NCBI RefSeq assembly: GCF_963678635.1
Contig: NC_087067.1
Location: 26,169,547-26,233,546 of the forward strand
Direction of reading: 5' to 3'
Source of the DNA: Symsagittifera roscoffensis
Taxonomy: Eukaryota; Xenacoelomorpha; Acoela; Convolutidae
DNA: 64,000 nt
The translations under genes and the position numbers were made by a program. Positions 59,101 to 64,000 of the stretch are shown piece after piece. The notes beneath the pieces are model-generated. The model had not been told where the DNA came from, did no database searches, and saw nothing but the letters and a program-made list of their open reading frames with translations. How positions within the stretch are numbered: the first letter of the stretch is position 1; every line of letters starts with the position of its first letter.

Positions 59101-59642
59101 TGAAGAACAAAAAATGAACTCCTAATGTAAATCAGGTGTTGCTCTAATTACTATCGTTTCACCAAGCATAAATTTTCAACAGAGGGTAGAGGGCAGAAAC
59201 ATTGTTGTTCCGACTTTCGATGAAATGACGCATCAATTTCGACCGACTTGTTTTTTCTCTATACAATTTTTGACTTTTTAACTGGAAGGCGCTGATCTTA
59301 AGTGTAACTGTTCAAAATATTTTAAGTCTTTATTTATTGAAATTATGATGGCTTGATTACCCCAGTTTGGTGAACTTTAGATAAATTTTTGGTACAAAGA
59401 TTCAAAATGTCTCTTATCTTGTTAAAATTTACTCTAGATTAAATACGGATGAGAAATATTGCATGATTTTATGAATGAATGAGAGAGGGCTGACCTTTGA
59501 TGACGTTTTCGTGGTCGACCCAGAAGAGAGCCCTGTTGGGGTCAGTAAGGAAGTTGAACTCGTGCCATTGCCCATCACTCACTTTGGGTTCCACGACTGA
59601 GAAGTCAGACATCTCCCCGTCCACAGGCAGAGTCACCATCAA
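29656..59642 (-). CDS. NRXN: alpha-neurexin, C-terminal 786 residues (seven exons, 5' end outside the window)
   Basis: Presynaptic adhesion receptor. Exons in transcript order: 59642-59495, 52602-51808, 41825-41605, 40792-40612, 31885-31772, 30886-30602, 30272-29656. All six joins keep frame (phases 1, 1, 0, 1, 1, 1). Encoded parts: end of LNS4 (about residues 1-105), LNS5 (about 120-310, ending DGFIGCLDSL and TGCPD), LNS6 (about 315-500, STTYQFNRG to FKGEIMGVYFNKMKLLNAAA), an acidic stalk with a Cys loop, one transmembrane helix (670-693, ending AVYKYKNRTE as in other neurexins), and a tail of about 93 residues ending SKEWYV, a PDZ-binding terminus like the vertebrate EYYV. LNS6 retains likely Ca2+-site positions (Asp in TTDEFLNV, Val in FVSYRVG, Ile in SIFDDQ; Asn replaced by Asp). 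The EGF module normally between LNS5 and LNS6 is absent from these exons. Introns are 0.3 to 10 kb; one holds a copia element. Confidence 0.92.
30602..30886 (-). CDS. NRXN: neurexin exon: LNS6 end and juxtamembrane Cys loop
   Basis: Acceptor aattttag, donor agtg|gtaaat. Encodes EIMGVYFNKMKLLNAAA (vertebrate Q-L-S-G-L-Y-Y-N-G-L-K-V-L-N-M-A-A). A Gly-rich linker and a short Cys loop (LCMETYGYDTQICSGITSG) follow. The loop resembles the vertebrate juxtamembrane Cys loop and the Ser-Gly site used for heparan sulfate. Confidence 0.88.
31035..31090 (+). repeat. possible hAT MITE right-end fragment
   Basis: gtatcaaaagcgtccaccac, a C run, then gaatctgcccttg resembles the right end of the 7531-7972 element. 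Too short to be certain. Confidence 0.3.
31772..31885 (-). CDS. NRXN: neurexin exon: LNS6, strand after splice site 4
   Basis: Acceptor tgttttag, donor aaag|gtgaga. Encodes NLSIFDDQHIILIGADRP and TDFKG, aligning with vertebrate QLTIFNSQATIIIGG. Phase 1 on both sides. Confidence 0.88.
32110..36830. other. neurexin intron sequence (SS4 intron, right-hand part)
   Basis: AT-rich intronic DNA. A diverged direct duplication is listed separately; C/T and G runs occur near 36180-36240. No exon was recognised in 32.1-36.8 kb. Confidence 0.4.
32525..33240 (+). repeat. diverged direct duplication, two units about 460 bp apart
   Basis: acaaatagacgatataccgc then tggttaaaaaa near 32557 matches acaaataaccgacataccgc then tggttaaaaaa near 33023. 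The similarity continues for about 200 bp through nattggtca/gattagtcg, aactataacaa and ttttgaaaa. Confidence 0.6.
37031..37081 (-). other. candidate alternative cassette exon at the splice-site-4 position
   Basis: 51 nt between gaactcag (37084-37082) and a gtaatt donor (37030-37025). Phase 1 in and phase 1 out, so inclusion would add 17 residues (DNETGGTTGKKIVSKEI) to LNS6 in frame. It lies in the intron that corresponds to vertebrate SS4. The local GC content is higher than the surroundings and an uninterrupted minus-strand frame spans 36848-37093. Reading through the donor would reach a stop 12 codons on. This is inference; the polypyrimidine tract is weak. Confidence 0.35.
37100..40105. 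other. neurexin intron sequence, nothing recognised
   Basis: AT-rich intronic DNA between the candidate cassette exon and the MITE copy at 40115. Open frames are short and featureless. Confidence 0.4.
40115..40422 (-). mobile_element. hAT-type MITE, copy 2 (left end unclear)
   Basis: Reverse-orientation relative of 7531-7972. It ends ccttgatccgcccctg at 40422 and holds ccctgtcggcacaaagggtc, ttggttgaccgaccgtaaatt and tgcctaaaaacgc in mirrored order. The other terminus has decayed and no target duplication can be read. Confidence 0.65.
40612..40792 (-). CDS. NRXN: neurexin exon: middle of LNS6
   Basis: Acceptor ttgctttcag, donor tacg|gttagt. Encodes RNGYPFVSYRVG and RRHSLLFQRLGPNATLRMDS and ends TARY plus one base. 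This is the point where vertebrate LNS6 reads RYPAG before splice site 4. Confidence 0.88.
41605..41825 (-). CDS. NRXN: neurexin exon: start of LNS6
   Basis: Acceptor gtttgcag, donor actc|gtacgt. Encodes STTYQFNRGFIKYTYAP and SLALAFKTRQSDATLFVV, which align with the opening strands of vertebrate LNS6 (G-T-T-Y-I-F and L-A-I-G-F). It carries a longer serine/arginine-rich loop than vertebrates. Confidence 0.88.
41965..43040 (-). repeat. dispersed repeat family A, copy 3 (interrupted)
   Basis: Mirrored family A blocks: tggttccgactgc (41990), attaaatctcagcatacgcg then ttaatagc (42428), gcgcattaattgtctcaaa, taatgatcacaggtgaa (42555), gagctcaggacaacaacag (42920) and gagcacaaataatcgg (42996). The block at about 42575-42890 is not in the other copies and includes a short duplication of tttttcattttaca-atgtggca, so it is probably an insertion. 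Confidence 0.5.
43060..44045. other. neurexin intron sequence
   Basis: Includes a diverged duplication of a roughly 60-bp unit (gtgagtttttgtactacgacc near 43109 and gtgagtttgcggactacgatc near 43170). No exon was recognised on either strand. Confidence 0.4.
44046..44107 (+). repeat. (AT)n microsatellite
   Basis: About 30 uninterrupted AT dinucleotides directly abutting the third MITE copy. Confidence 0.95.
44108..44493 (+). mobile_element. hAT-type MITE, copy 3, inserted in AT repeat
   Basis: Starts caggcacggatctaggaa and shares aattgattttctgagctct, tctgcgccgcaggcaaa and accctttgggtcggcagggg with copy 1. The right end is probably tccgctactg at 44493 (a second tccgctactg ends at 44474), followed by tatatatc, close to the preceding tatatata, as expected for an 8-bp duplication. 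Confidence 0.7.
44663..44862. other. assembly gap, 200 N
   Basis: Exactly 200 N inside the neurexin intron between the LNS5 and LNS6 exons. It could hide sequence of any length. Confidence 0.95.
45147..45484 (+). repeat. copia left LTR
   Basis: 338 bp, starts tgttgaggacagac and ends gaatcttaaca. Contains a TATA-like ggtataaaactc at 45242-45253 and an internal duplication aattaattaactggta. Confidence 0.96.
45243..45250 (+). promoter_or_regulatory. TATA-like box in left LTR
   Basis: gtataaaa inside the LTR is the likely core promoter of the retrotransposon RNA. The same motif is in the right LTR near 49777. Confidence 0.55.
45485..45499 (+). promoter_or_regulatory. primer binding site, initiator tRNA-Met anticodon-arm type
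   Basis: ggttatgggcccaga begins directly after the LTR. Its complement ctgggcccataacc is the anticodon stem-loop of eukaryotic initiator tRNA-Met. Drosophila copia is known to prime from an initiator-tRNA half cut at this place, so the same mechanism is likely here. Confidence 0.85.
45582..49673 (+). CDS. gag-pol: copia-type Gag-Pol polyprotein, intact, 1363 aa
   Basis: Start chosen at the ATG at 45582 (MDLKLAGFSGKSEDFPAW, a typical copia Gag beginning); the frame is open further left without an ATG. Gag has a UBN2-type domain (about residues 20-215) and two CCHC zinc knuckles (CFVCGQKGHLARDC at 243-256, CFKCGQQGHFARDC at 285-298). Protease: active site DTGCTDH at 322-328. Integrase: HHCC finger (H460, H465, C483, C486) and catalytic D514, D572 (RTDNGGEY) and E608 (QQNGVAER). 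Reverse transcriptase: MDVKSAFLNSP near 946-956 and VWVDD with D1033 and D1034. RNase H: ADADWAGD (D1206), SEAEY (E1247), NEDNQS (D1283) and KHIDVKYHF. No stop or frameshift is present and every catalytic residue I looked for is present. Gag and Pol are fused in one frame, so no frameshifting signal is needed. Confidence 0.97.
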   Translation: MDLKLAGFSGKSEDFPAWSTKFVALMHTKGLFRTVMGNDDLPEAEPTLPENPNADQMTAYNTKMQERAVLIQQRKDNRNTVWSHLALVLNNTTLMYIKNDCVAADGYGDGTKAWRLLQEKFCSVERPTVVSLVGQLAKLRLGSEEDLDDYFVRSQELMTRLSEAGEAITDTLFNALVINGLPDSFEHFVVQESFQPAKTFTELRTRLRNYDDSRRARCGEKTGNGHIAMQAVRKKKGASGGGCFVCGQKGHLARDCRSRSDSGQSGARGSGSNEASGPTSRKQGCFKCGQQGHFARDCKQAKTGFFSCCATTSMKGDDLIVDTGCTDHVVRDKAVFSSFEKWDEGTTVENPNGTISKIEGIGSVEVDIRDCQDVTRSYTFHNVLFVPSYNVNLMSVSSAIARGSSFSFTSDSSHLVAPDGRRLPVKQRGKLFFLECKFKRNAMTLATKAKMETSSAMLWHRRLGHLNKHDLISVVDVGELGFCEVCTASKMHEVAMPKKTENRATAVGQRVFSDIQGPFEVASMHGARYAVSFIDDFSRLAVVKYLVKKSDTLSKFKDFVAEHGTPKCLRTDNGGEYSSNAFRMFCREMQVKQEFTVPNTPQQNGVAERYNRVITEMTRCLLADAKLSKMFWVRAMSTAVRVRNLCPTSSNEHRISSMEMHYGKPSKVNYLRVFGCLAYYLDRGNRRKLDPKGKKSKFIGYDEESKAYLLMDLETKRVVRARSVTFNEDIIPDDFLVDSEQSQTLGLSIEGCIDVEETSTKTITESTNKANDSGAAASVGVTEDDPVETEELEPPSTEPPEQRPTEIPEQRSTRTRNPPIRYGLAYTHASVIAQEPRSYLEAVSGPEREQWLAAMALEVQSLKAMGTWTLVDRPNSRKVIPGRWVLAVKRDAMGQVERFKARYVVKGFMQVEGLDFNETFAPTCKPETKRILLALGAQDDLVLHQMDVKSAFLNSPLTETVYMEQPEGFSSGDNQVCLLQRSIYGLKQAGRDWYQTLSTFLLETGFTRSTNDFCLFTMRGMDDAMIYVLVWVDDIIIGCKLQAEVDRVRDRFTDRFKMDDRGPLAWFLKMQVKRAPGSVTVNQSRYIEDCLERFGLADCKPVGTPADISTQLTKKDCPGAGSEEAVAMQREDYRGIVGSLLYIAKQTRPDILATVTQLSRFLENPGRTHWVAAKRVLRYLKGTKDLELCYIKDPDGFNLYGSADADWAGDVDDRRSTTGYSFHVQRSGAAISWSTKKQPTAAISTSEAEYQAMAAAVQEGLYLRSLLNEMDMTCDGPTVINEDNQSCIKMCKNPVMQKRTKHIDVKYHFVRERVEDGTFALEYCPTENMEADLLTKSLSKAKVDQHRRTLMGCSLTLDKANSA
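49672..49680 (+). promoter_or_regulatory. polypurine tract
   Basis: gagtggggg abuts the right LTR and overlaps the Gag-Pol stop codon. It is the expected plus-strand priming site. Confidence 0.8.
49681..50018 (+). repeat. copia right LTR
   Basis: 338 bp, no difference from the left LTR found on reading through both. Confidence 0.96.
50024..51800. other. neurexin intron sequence right of the copia element
   Basis: AT-rich intronic DNA. I looked for a cysteine-rich EGF-like minus-strand exon here and found none. Confidence 0.4.
51808..52602 (-). CDS. NRXN: neurexin exon: end of LNS4 plus LNS5
   Basis: Acceptor tttgtttcag just above 52602, donor gaca|gtaagt. A 795-nt exon encoding GKFSGQIQELQINN (LNS4 end) and a complete LNS5 with KPLNDDKWHSVSFQRI, GPLYVGGVYRE and DGFIGCLDSLQYNN. 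It ends TGCPD in phase 1. Confidence 0.92.
52610..59490. other. neurexin intron between LNS4 and LNS5 exons
   Basis: 6.9 kb of AT-rich DNA with G runs at 58516-58545 and a family A fragment near 59205-59300. The cat/t-rich direct similarity of aagccgaaatgaatgcaatg (57920) and gaagcgctttaatttctgct (58050) regions around tgtgacacaaatacaag and its complement suggests a small inverted repeat at about 57890-58110. No exon was recognised. Confidence 0.4.
57885..58110. repeat. imperfect inverted repeat around 58.0 kb
   Basis: tggctttgatgtgacacaaa followed by tacaagc at about 57893-57919 pairs with gcttgtatttgtgtcacatc followed by aaaacca at about 58070-58096. About 150 bp separate the arms. This is the structure of a small foldback or MITE-like element, though no target duplication was identified. 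Confidence 0.55.
59495..59642 (-). CDS. NRXN: neurexin exon: LNS4 (middle/end)
   Basis: Acceptor cgtttcag at 59645-59643, donor aaag|gtcagc, phase 0 in and 1 out. Encodes VSDGQWHEF and the following strand, the conserved W-H core of laminin-G folds. It is the most 5' exon recognised; the preceding exon must end in phase 0. Confidence 0.85.
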
Positions 59643-59687
59643 CTGAAACGAACCAGGCGGTTTTGCTAATTTATTTCACAAATTAGT

Positions 59688-59911
59688 GGAGCGGTGGGGA
59701 AGTGGTTAAGTCTTCGACTCTCAATCGCATGGTCGGATGTTCGATGCCCAGCCCACCATGATCCGTGCTCGCTGCTTAAGGGTGAGGCAACGTTAACCAT
59801 TCCATGCAGGAGTACAATGGCGTTTCTCCGTAAAGAGTCGAACAGGTCGGCTTTTGCGCGTGGACAAATTGTCCTAACGTGATTTGTCCTATCGCGTCAA
59901 ATCGACCCAAT
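59688..59911 (+). mobile_element. tRNA-derived SINE
   Basis: A tRNA-like head has an A-box-like tggggaagtggttaag (59695-59710) and a B-box-like ggatgttcgatgccc (59735-59749) at proper spacing, with ggtggg and cccacc near its two ends able to pair. An unrelated body of about 150 bp follows. The anticodon and T arms do not fold well, so it is not a working tRNA. It sits 45 nt upstream of the LNS4 exon acceptor in transcript orientation. Confidence 0.5.
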
Positions 59912-60639
59912 AGTTGAAAACTGCTAAAAGTCAGTTTTTATGTTGAAAGCAAAAATTTGTTGGCTTAATTCGGCGCCTGCCAAAAAGGACGTTTTTTCCC
60001 CAAAAGTGAAGTTCCAGCTCATAACAGAAGCACAAAAAGCAGGAAGCTTCTTTCCTTAAATTTTGAGCTTCTTTCCTTCAGATTTTTCAATAATGAGTTC
60101 TGATTATCGAGCATAATTTTCAGGGGGCTTTAGTCATTCTTGAATGACGAATTCCCTCCAAATGAGTAAAAAATCAAAACGAAGTAGTTTGCAGAAATAT
60201 CAAGAGAGAAATCCCGGCTAAAATGATTTTCATTGAAAAAAAGCGATTTTCTATAGTCCTTCCAAATATAAAACCAAAACTACCCAATAGCACACATTTT
60301 CAACAAAAAAAAACACTTTTTATTAAACAATTGGATAACCTTGATAAAAGTTTAGAAATAACTGATCGAAGTGCAATTAGGCACAGACAGTTACACGAGA
60401 ACTTCAGAAGCTGTGAAAAACTAGGCATTTTATGGTCGGTATACATAAAACGATCAAGAATTTCGTCTGCTCTTTTTTTGTAAAAATTTTCAACAGTTGT
60501 AAGTTCAAAACGCGCACAATATTAGGCAAGAATGTGATAGCTCTTTTTCTAGAAATTTCGTAAATGGAATGAAAAAAATTTATCTTCGCGTTCCACGAGA
60601 AAACAATTTTGTAGTGGTATCGAGTTTCACATTTCTAAA

Positions 60640-60935
60640 ATTTTGCATAACGAGGCCAAACTGTGCAATCTGTGCATTGTAAGCGGACTCCGCAACCAGC
60701 CAATATCAGATTTGTTGCAGAATCCGCAACTTTGCTACTTTTCTTTGATCTTCTTCGCTGTTTTGGATTCCACAAACAAATACCTAAAACACTGTACCGA
60801 TCAAAGTCGCTCCAAAAAAGGCAATTTTGTGGAACCCGCAACCGTACTGGCGGAATCCGGAACAGTTTGTGGAATCCACAAACTAATAATAAGTCATTTG
60901 TATAGTTAAATTGAGCTGTTGCGGATTTCGTTTAC
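60640..60935 (+). repeat. dispersed repeat family C, copy 2
   Basis: Shares gatttgttgcagaatccgca, tacttttctttgatcttctt, gattccacaaacaa and many ggaatccg motifs with 24905-25345. The tandem 42-bp expansion is missing here. Confidence 0.6.
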
Positions 60936-61069
60936 ATATATGTGTATGTGTAGTATAGCGTTTAAAATTATATCTTTTAACTGCTGGTCATCAGAAAAAT
61001 CAATCTCAATTACTACATTAATCAACTACCAGTTGACAGTTGAAATACCAAGCGTTTGGTCTCAACTTC

Positions 61070-61490
61070 TGTCAACGCAACTTCGATCTCAAATACTGCC
61101 CTACTGAACTTCGATCCCAAATACTGACCTACCGATCCCAAATATTGACCTACTTCGATCTGAAGTTCGATCCCAAATACTGATGCAATCCCAACCACTG
61201 ACCTAATTCGGCATTATACCAAAATTTGGTCAAGGAAATCTGGACATGGGTCGCAAAAGTATAAACACAAATGATCGCACCGCCTCCACCTGGGTCGCGA
61301 AAATGTGGAGTTGTCAAATTTTGGTCGCGAAAGTCTGGGCATACCAAATATTGTTCACGATATTCCGGACGCGCCATCTCCGTCTCGGCTTAAATTGGTC
61401 GCAAAAAACTGGAAAAGCCAAGTTAAGGTTGCGAAAGTCTGGACATGCCTGAAATCGGTTGCGAAAGTCTGGAACCACAATTTACTGTTA
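61070..61490 (+). repeat. two degenerate minisatellites
   Basis: 61070-61205 repeats cgatcccaaatactgaccta (unit about 20-30 bp, four or five copies). 61220-61490 repeats ttggtcgcgaaagtctggac with atacc/atgcc linkers (unit about 30-45 bp, six or so copies). Open frames through it on both strands are repeat artefacts. Confidence 0.7.
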
Positions 61491-61499
61491 CATTCTCCC

Positions 61500-64000
61500 A
61501 GCAAAAACTAGATATGTATAGACCTGAATCTAGCCCGGTCATGAAATAAATTAATCGCATCTAACGGTGTTAAAATGCGTATCATAGAAATACAATTTAG
61601 TTTTCCGATTTTTGATTTTATAAAAAAATTCCTGTTATAATTCTATGACGAAATACTAGTATTGTATGGGAGATTTGCAGCAAGTTTCTAAAAATAACTT
61701 TTCATGGAAGCAATAGGGCATATTTTTGATTCGCATATTTTGTGCAAGATTTTACTTTGCCTCTGGAATCCAAAACTAGTTCGTGAAATATCATTTTTTT
61801 TTTTTCATTTATTTTATTGCTTTGTAAATTTTTTTCATCCAAGGCTCCGCCCTGATTTGAGCAACCTTGTTTGACCTTGTGAACCAAAATGCTCAAGCTA
61901 AGCTATCAAAATTTGCATTTTTGCAAAACAATATTGGTGTTACCATGTTAATTGATGATTTTAGATTTATGGCCACTAAAACTTGACAAGCAGAAAAAAC
62001 AACACCAATTTTATAGTCGCTCAGAGATCATTACAGGTGTTAATCTGTCTCATAAAATAAAAATAAAACAGAGTTCCAAAAAGTCTTTCATTCATTTTGA
62101 TGCTAAAAATGATGTGTTCTGGTCATCTAAAAATGGTTTATATATATTTTTGAATCCTTTTTAATTCTGCCAGTTAAACAATAAGATAGAGCTCGACAAT
62201 TTTGGTCTTTTGTTCTGAACCAGTTGAATGAAAATCTTTTGACACATATTTCAAAGCCAAGCAAATCTTTCAAATGAATGCATCTCAAAATATCTCAATA
62301 ATCATGTTTCGATTGTTTCTGATACAACAAAGCTAACAGTATGGGTCTTTTGTCCTCAAGCTAAAAGTGATGAAAAGAGAATAAAAACATTTATCGCAAA
62401 ATTGGACCAAACGCCGAGCTTACTAATATTAGCTACGCTAAAATGAAACAAGCGTCATCTAAATTGGACCCCAAAAGGTATTTTTTAAGGAAGTAGATTT
62501 AAGCGTAGGACTGGGATTGAAATAAAAAAACTGGGATTGAAATAAAAAACCATCATTTTCCATTAAATTCAATTACAATTCTTTTTCAATTTGGAAATAA
62601 ATTTGGTTAATTTGCAATGTTGCAAAATTTGCAAAAAAATTCTTTGCTATGTCGTTTACAGTTGAGCACGCAAAAAAGGCAAAAAATTAAGTTCGTTGAC
62701 ATCCCTAGGTTTACTACATTGTAAGTTTCATCAAAAAATTTTCAAAAAATTCATTATAATTGATTTTAATTGTTAATAAAGAATTATCTTGGCACAATAC
62801 TCATAGAAGTATAACTCATTTACATTGGATTACAAATTTTTTTTGTAATTTCTTAGATAAAAGGACAAAATGACAATGATAACAATTATGAACCGTGGGC
62901 GCCCGGGGCATGTTAAGTTCATTATGATTTCCCGAATTTCAGTGGTCTGATCAAACATAATTTAAAGTAGTATTTTTTTGTAAGTTTTGTTTTCGTTTTC
63001 ATCACAAAAAAAAAGTTTAACCGACTTTAATTGACAGTCAGAACACAAAATACCTTCCAGTCACAAGAGAAGCAAGTTTCGATCATTTGGTTTAGTCTCA
63101 CTAAAAACCGCCATTAGCTTGAAAGTTCCTTATTATCTTCGTAGATTAGTATCGAACTCATTTTAATTAGGCTTCAAAATTCTGCAACAATTTTGATAAA
63201 CTGTTGATGAAAAAGCAAATAGGAAAATTAATTGAATTAAAAATCAAGCACTGCTGAAGGCGTAATTAACGTGGTTAGGCGTCAATATTCTGTAATTCAA
63301 GCGCCTGTATGTTTCTGCCGATGGCAAATGTTTTATGTTTTGAAATAATTTCTTGTTTGTATATTGAAAGTTTTTCGGATATTTTTTAAATCATAAAATT
63401 GATGCATTAAAGTTTTGTTTAGCGTCTGTTCATAGATTTTTTCTGTAAATGTATTCATACAAATCAAACTCTTGCTGATTGCATGTCTGTTAATTCAACG
63501 AATAAAACGAACCAGATAAAAACAAAACGGATTTATCTCATGTTTGGATTTTATTCATTCGGAAAACAATTACACCTAGAAAACATTATGAAGAGAATGG
63601 TGAATTTTTTGATGTGTTGAATGCACTCGACTTTTTTAAACTTACAATTACTGATGCAATTGGAAAATGTGTCATACTTCCCGCCTTATATGGTTCATCG
63701 TTTAGCATGCGTTGCGCCTCATATGATACCATAGCATCAATTGAATCTTTATTTAACCATAATTGTAAGAATTATCTCTAGTGACTTGTCGCTTCTTGAC
63801 AGCCGCCTTTAGAAAATGGTCAGAAACATTCAATTATGATTATGACAAAATTTAAAAAAAAAAACGTGCCACCAGACGTTGCGTCGTTTTTTAAGAACGT
63901 GTTATTTCAATTTCAAAAACACGTCAGCGATTTTCTATCGGTTCTATGGAACCATATTTGGGGCATCCAAAAATGAACGGGATCGCTTACTAAATGATGA
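61500..64000. other. AT-rich stretch upstream of the recognised neurexin exons
   Basis: Probably neurexin intron, because the gene must continue to the right. No further LNS or EGF exon was found on the minus strand. A fragment of the catgcgttgcgcc palindromic family lies near 63707-63735. Confidence 0.4.

Noticed and set aside
59690-59760. Functional tRNA gene
   Set aside because: A and B boxes are present, but the T stem and anticodon arm do not pair well, so a SINE head is the better reading.
59694-59882. 62-codon plus-strand frame
   Set aside because: It lies inside the tRNA-derived SINE.
61150-61511. Overlapping frames on both strands
   Set aside because: Products of the degenerate minisatellites.
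1-64000. CRISPR arrays, bacterial operons, phage genes
   Set aside because: Spliced animal genes and eukaryotic transposons throughout; no direct-repeat/spacer array was seen.

Overview
The window looks like genomic DNA from an intron-rich invertebrate animal. Noncoding DNA is AT-rich, coding exons are short and closer to 50% GC, and introns run up to about 10 kb. One gene is an alpha-neurexin, an animal synaptic adhesion protein. The exact lineage cannot be read from the sequence. The two CAP paralogs share no intron position and one intron appears to be GC-AG, which points to rapid intron turnover. Two runs of exactly 200 N (15176-15375, 44663-44862) are assembly gaps.

Layout. 1-5600 is mostly noncoding and holds transposon fossils: a possible BEL/Pao reverse transcriptase scrap near 2.5 kb, a dispersed repeat at 3.0-3.5 kb, and a decayed FLYWCH/MULE transposase gene at 3661-4638. 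5657-6319 (minus) encodes the N-terminal six-helix half of an SLC18B1-like major facilitator transporter. 7531-7972 is a hAT-type MITE with an 8-bp target duplication. 10723-13084 and 16174-22400 (plus) are two tandem, strongly diverged CAP/SCP-domain secreted-protein genes. Paired foldback repeats, palindromes and short tandem arrays are mixed among them.

29656-59642 (minus) is the 3' part of an alpha-neurexin gene: seven exons in consistent phase, 786 codons, covering the end of LNS4, LNS5, LNS6, the juxtamembrane stalk, one transmembrane helix and a cytoplasmic tail with a PDZ-binding end. The third EGF module expected between LNS5 and LNS6 is not seen. The 8.7-kb intron at 31886-40611 sits where vertebrate neurexins carry alternative splice site 4, and it holds a 51-nt phase-compatible candidate cassette exon at 37031-37081.

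The intron at 41826-51807 holds a complete, apparently young Ty1/copia retrotransposon (45147-50018) in antisense orientation to neurexin. It has 338-bp LTRs that look identical, a 5-bp target duplication (ggttt), a primer site matching the initiator-tRNA anticodon arm, a polypurine tract, and one intact 1363-residue Gag-Pol frame. The rest of the neurexin introns and 59.6-64 kb are AT-rich DNA with dispersed repeats, MITE copies, a tRNA-derived SINE and minisatellites. No CRISPR, rRNA or credible functional tRNA was seen.
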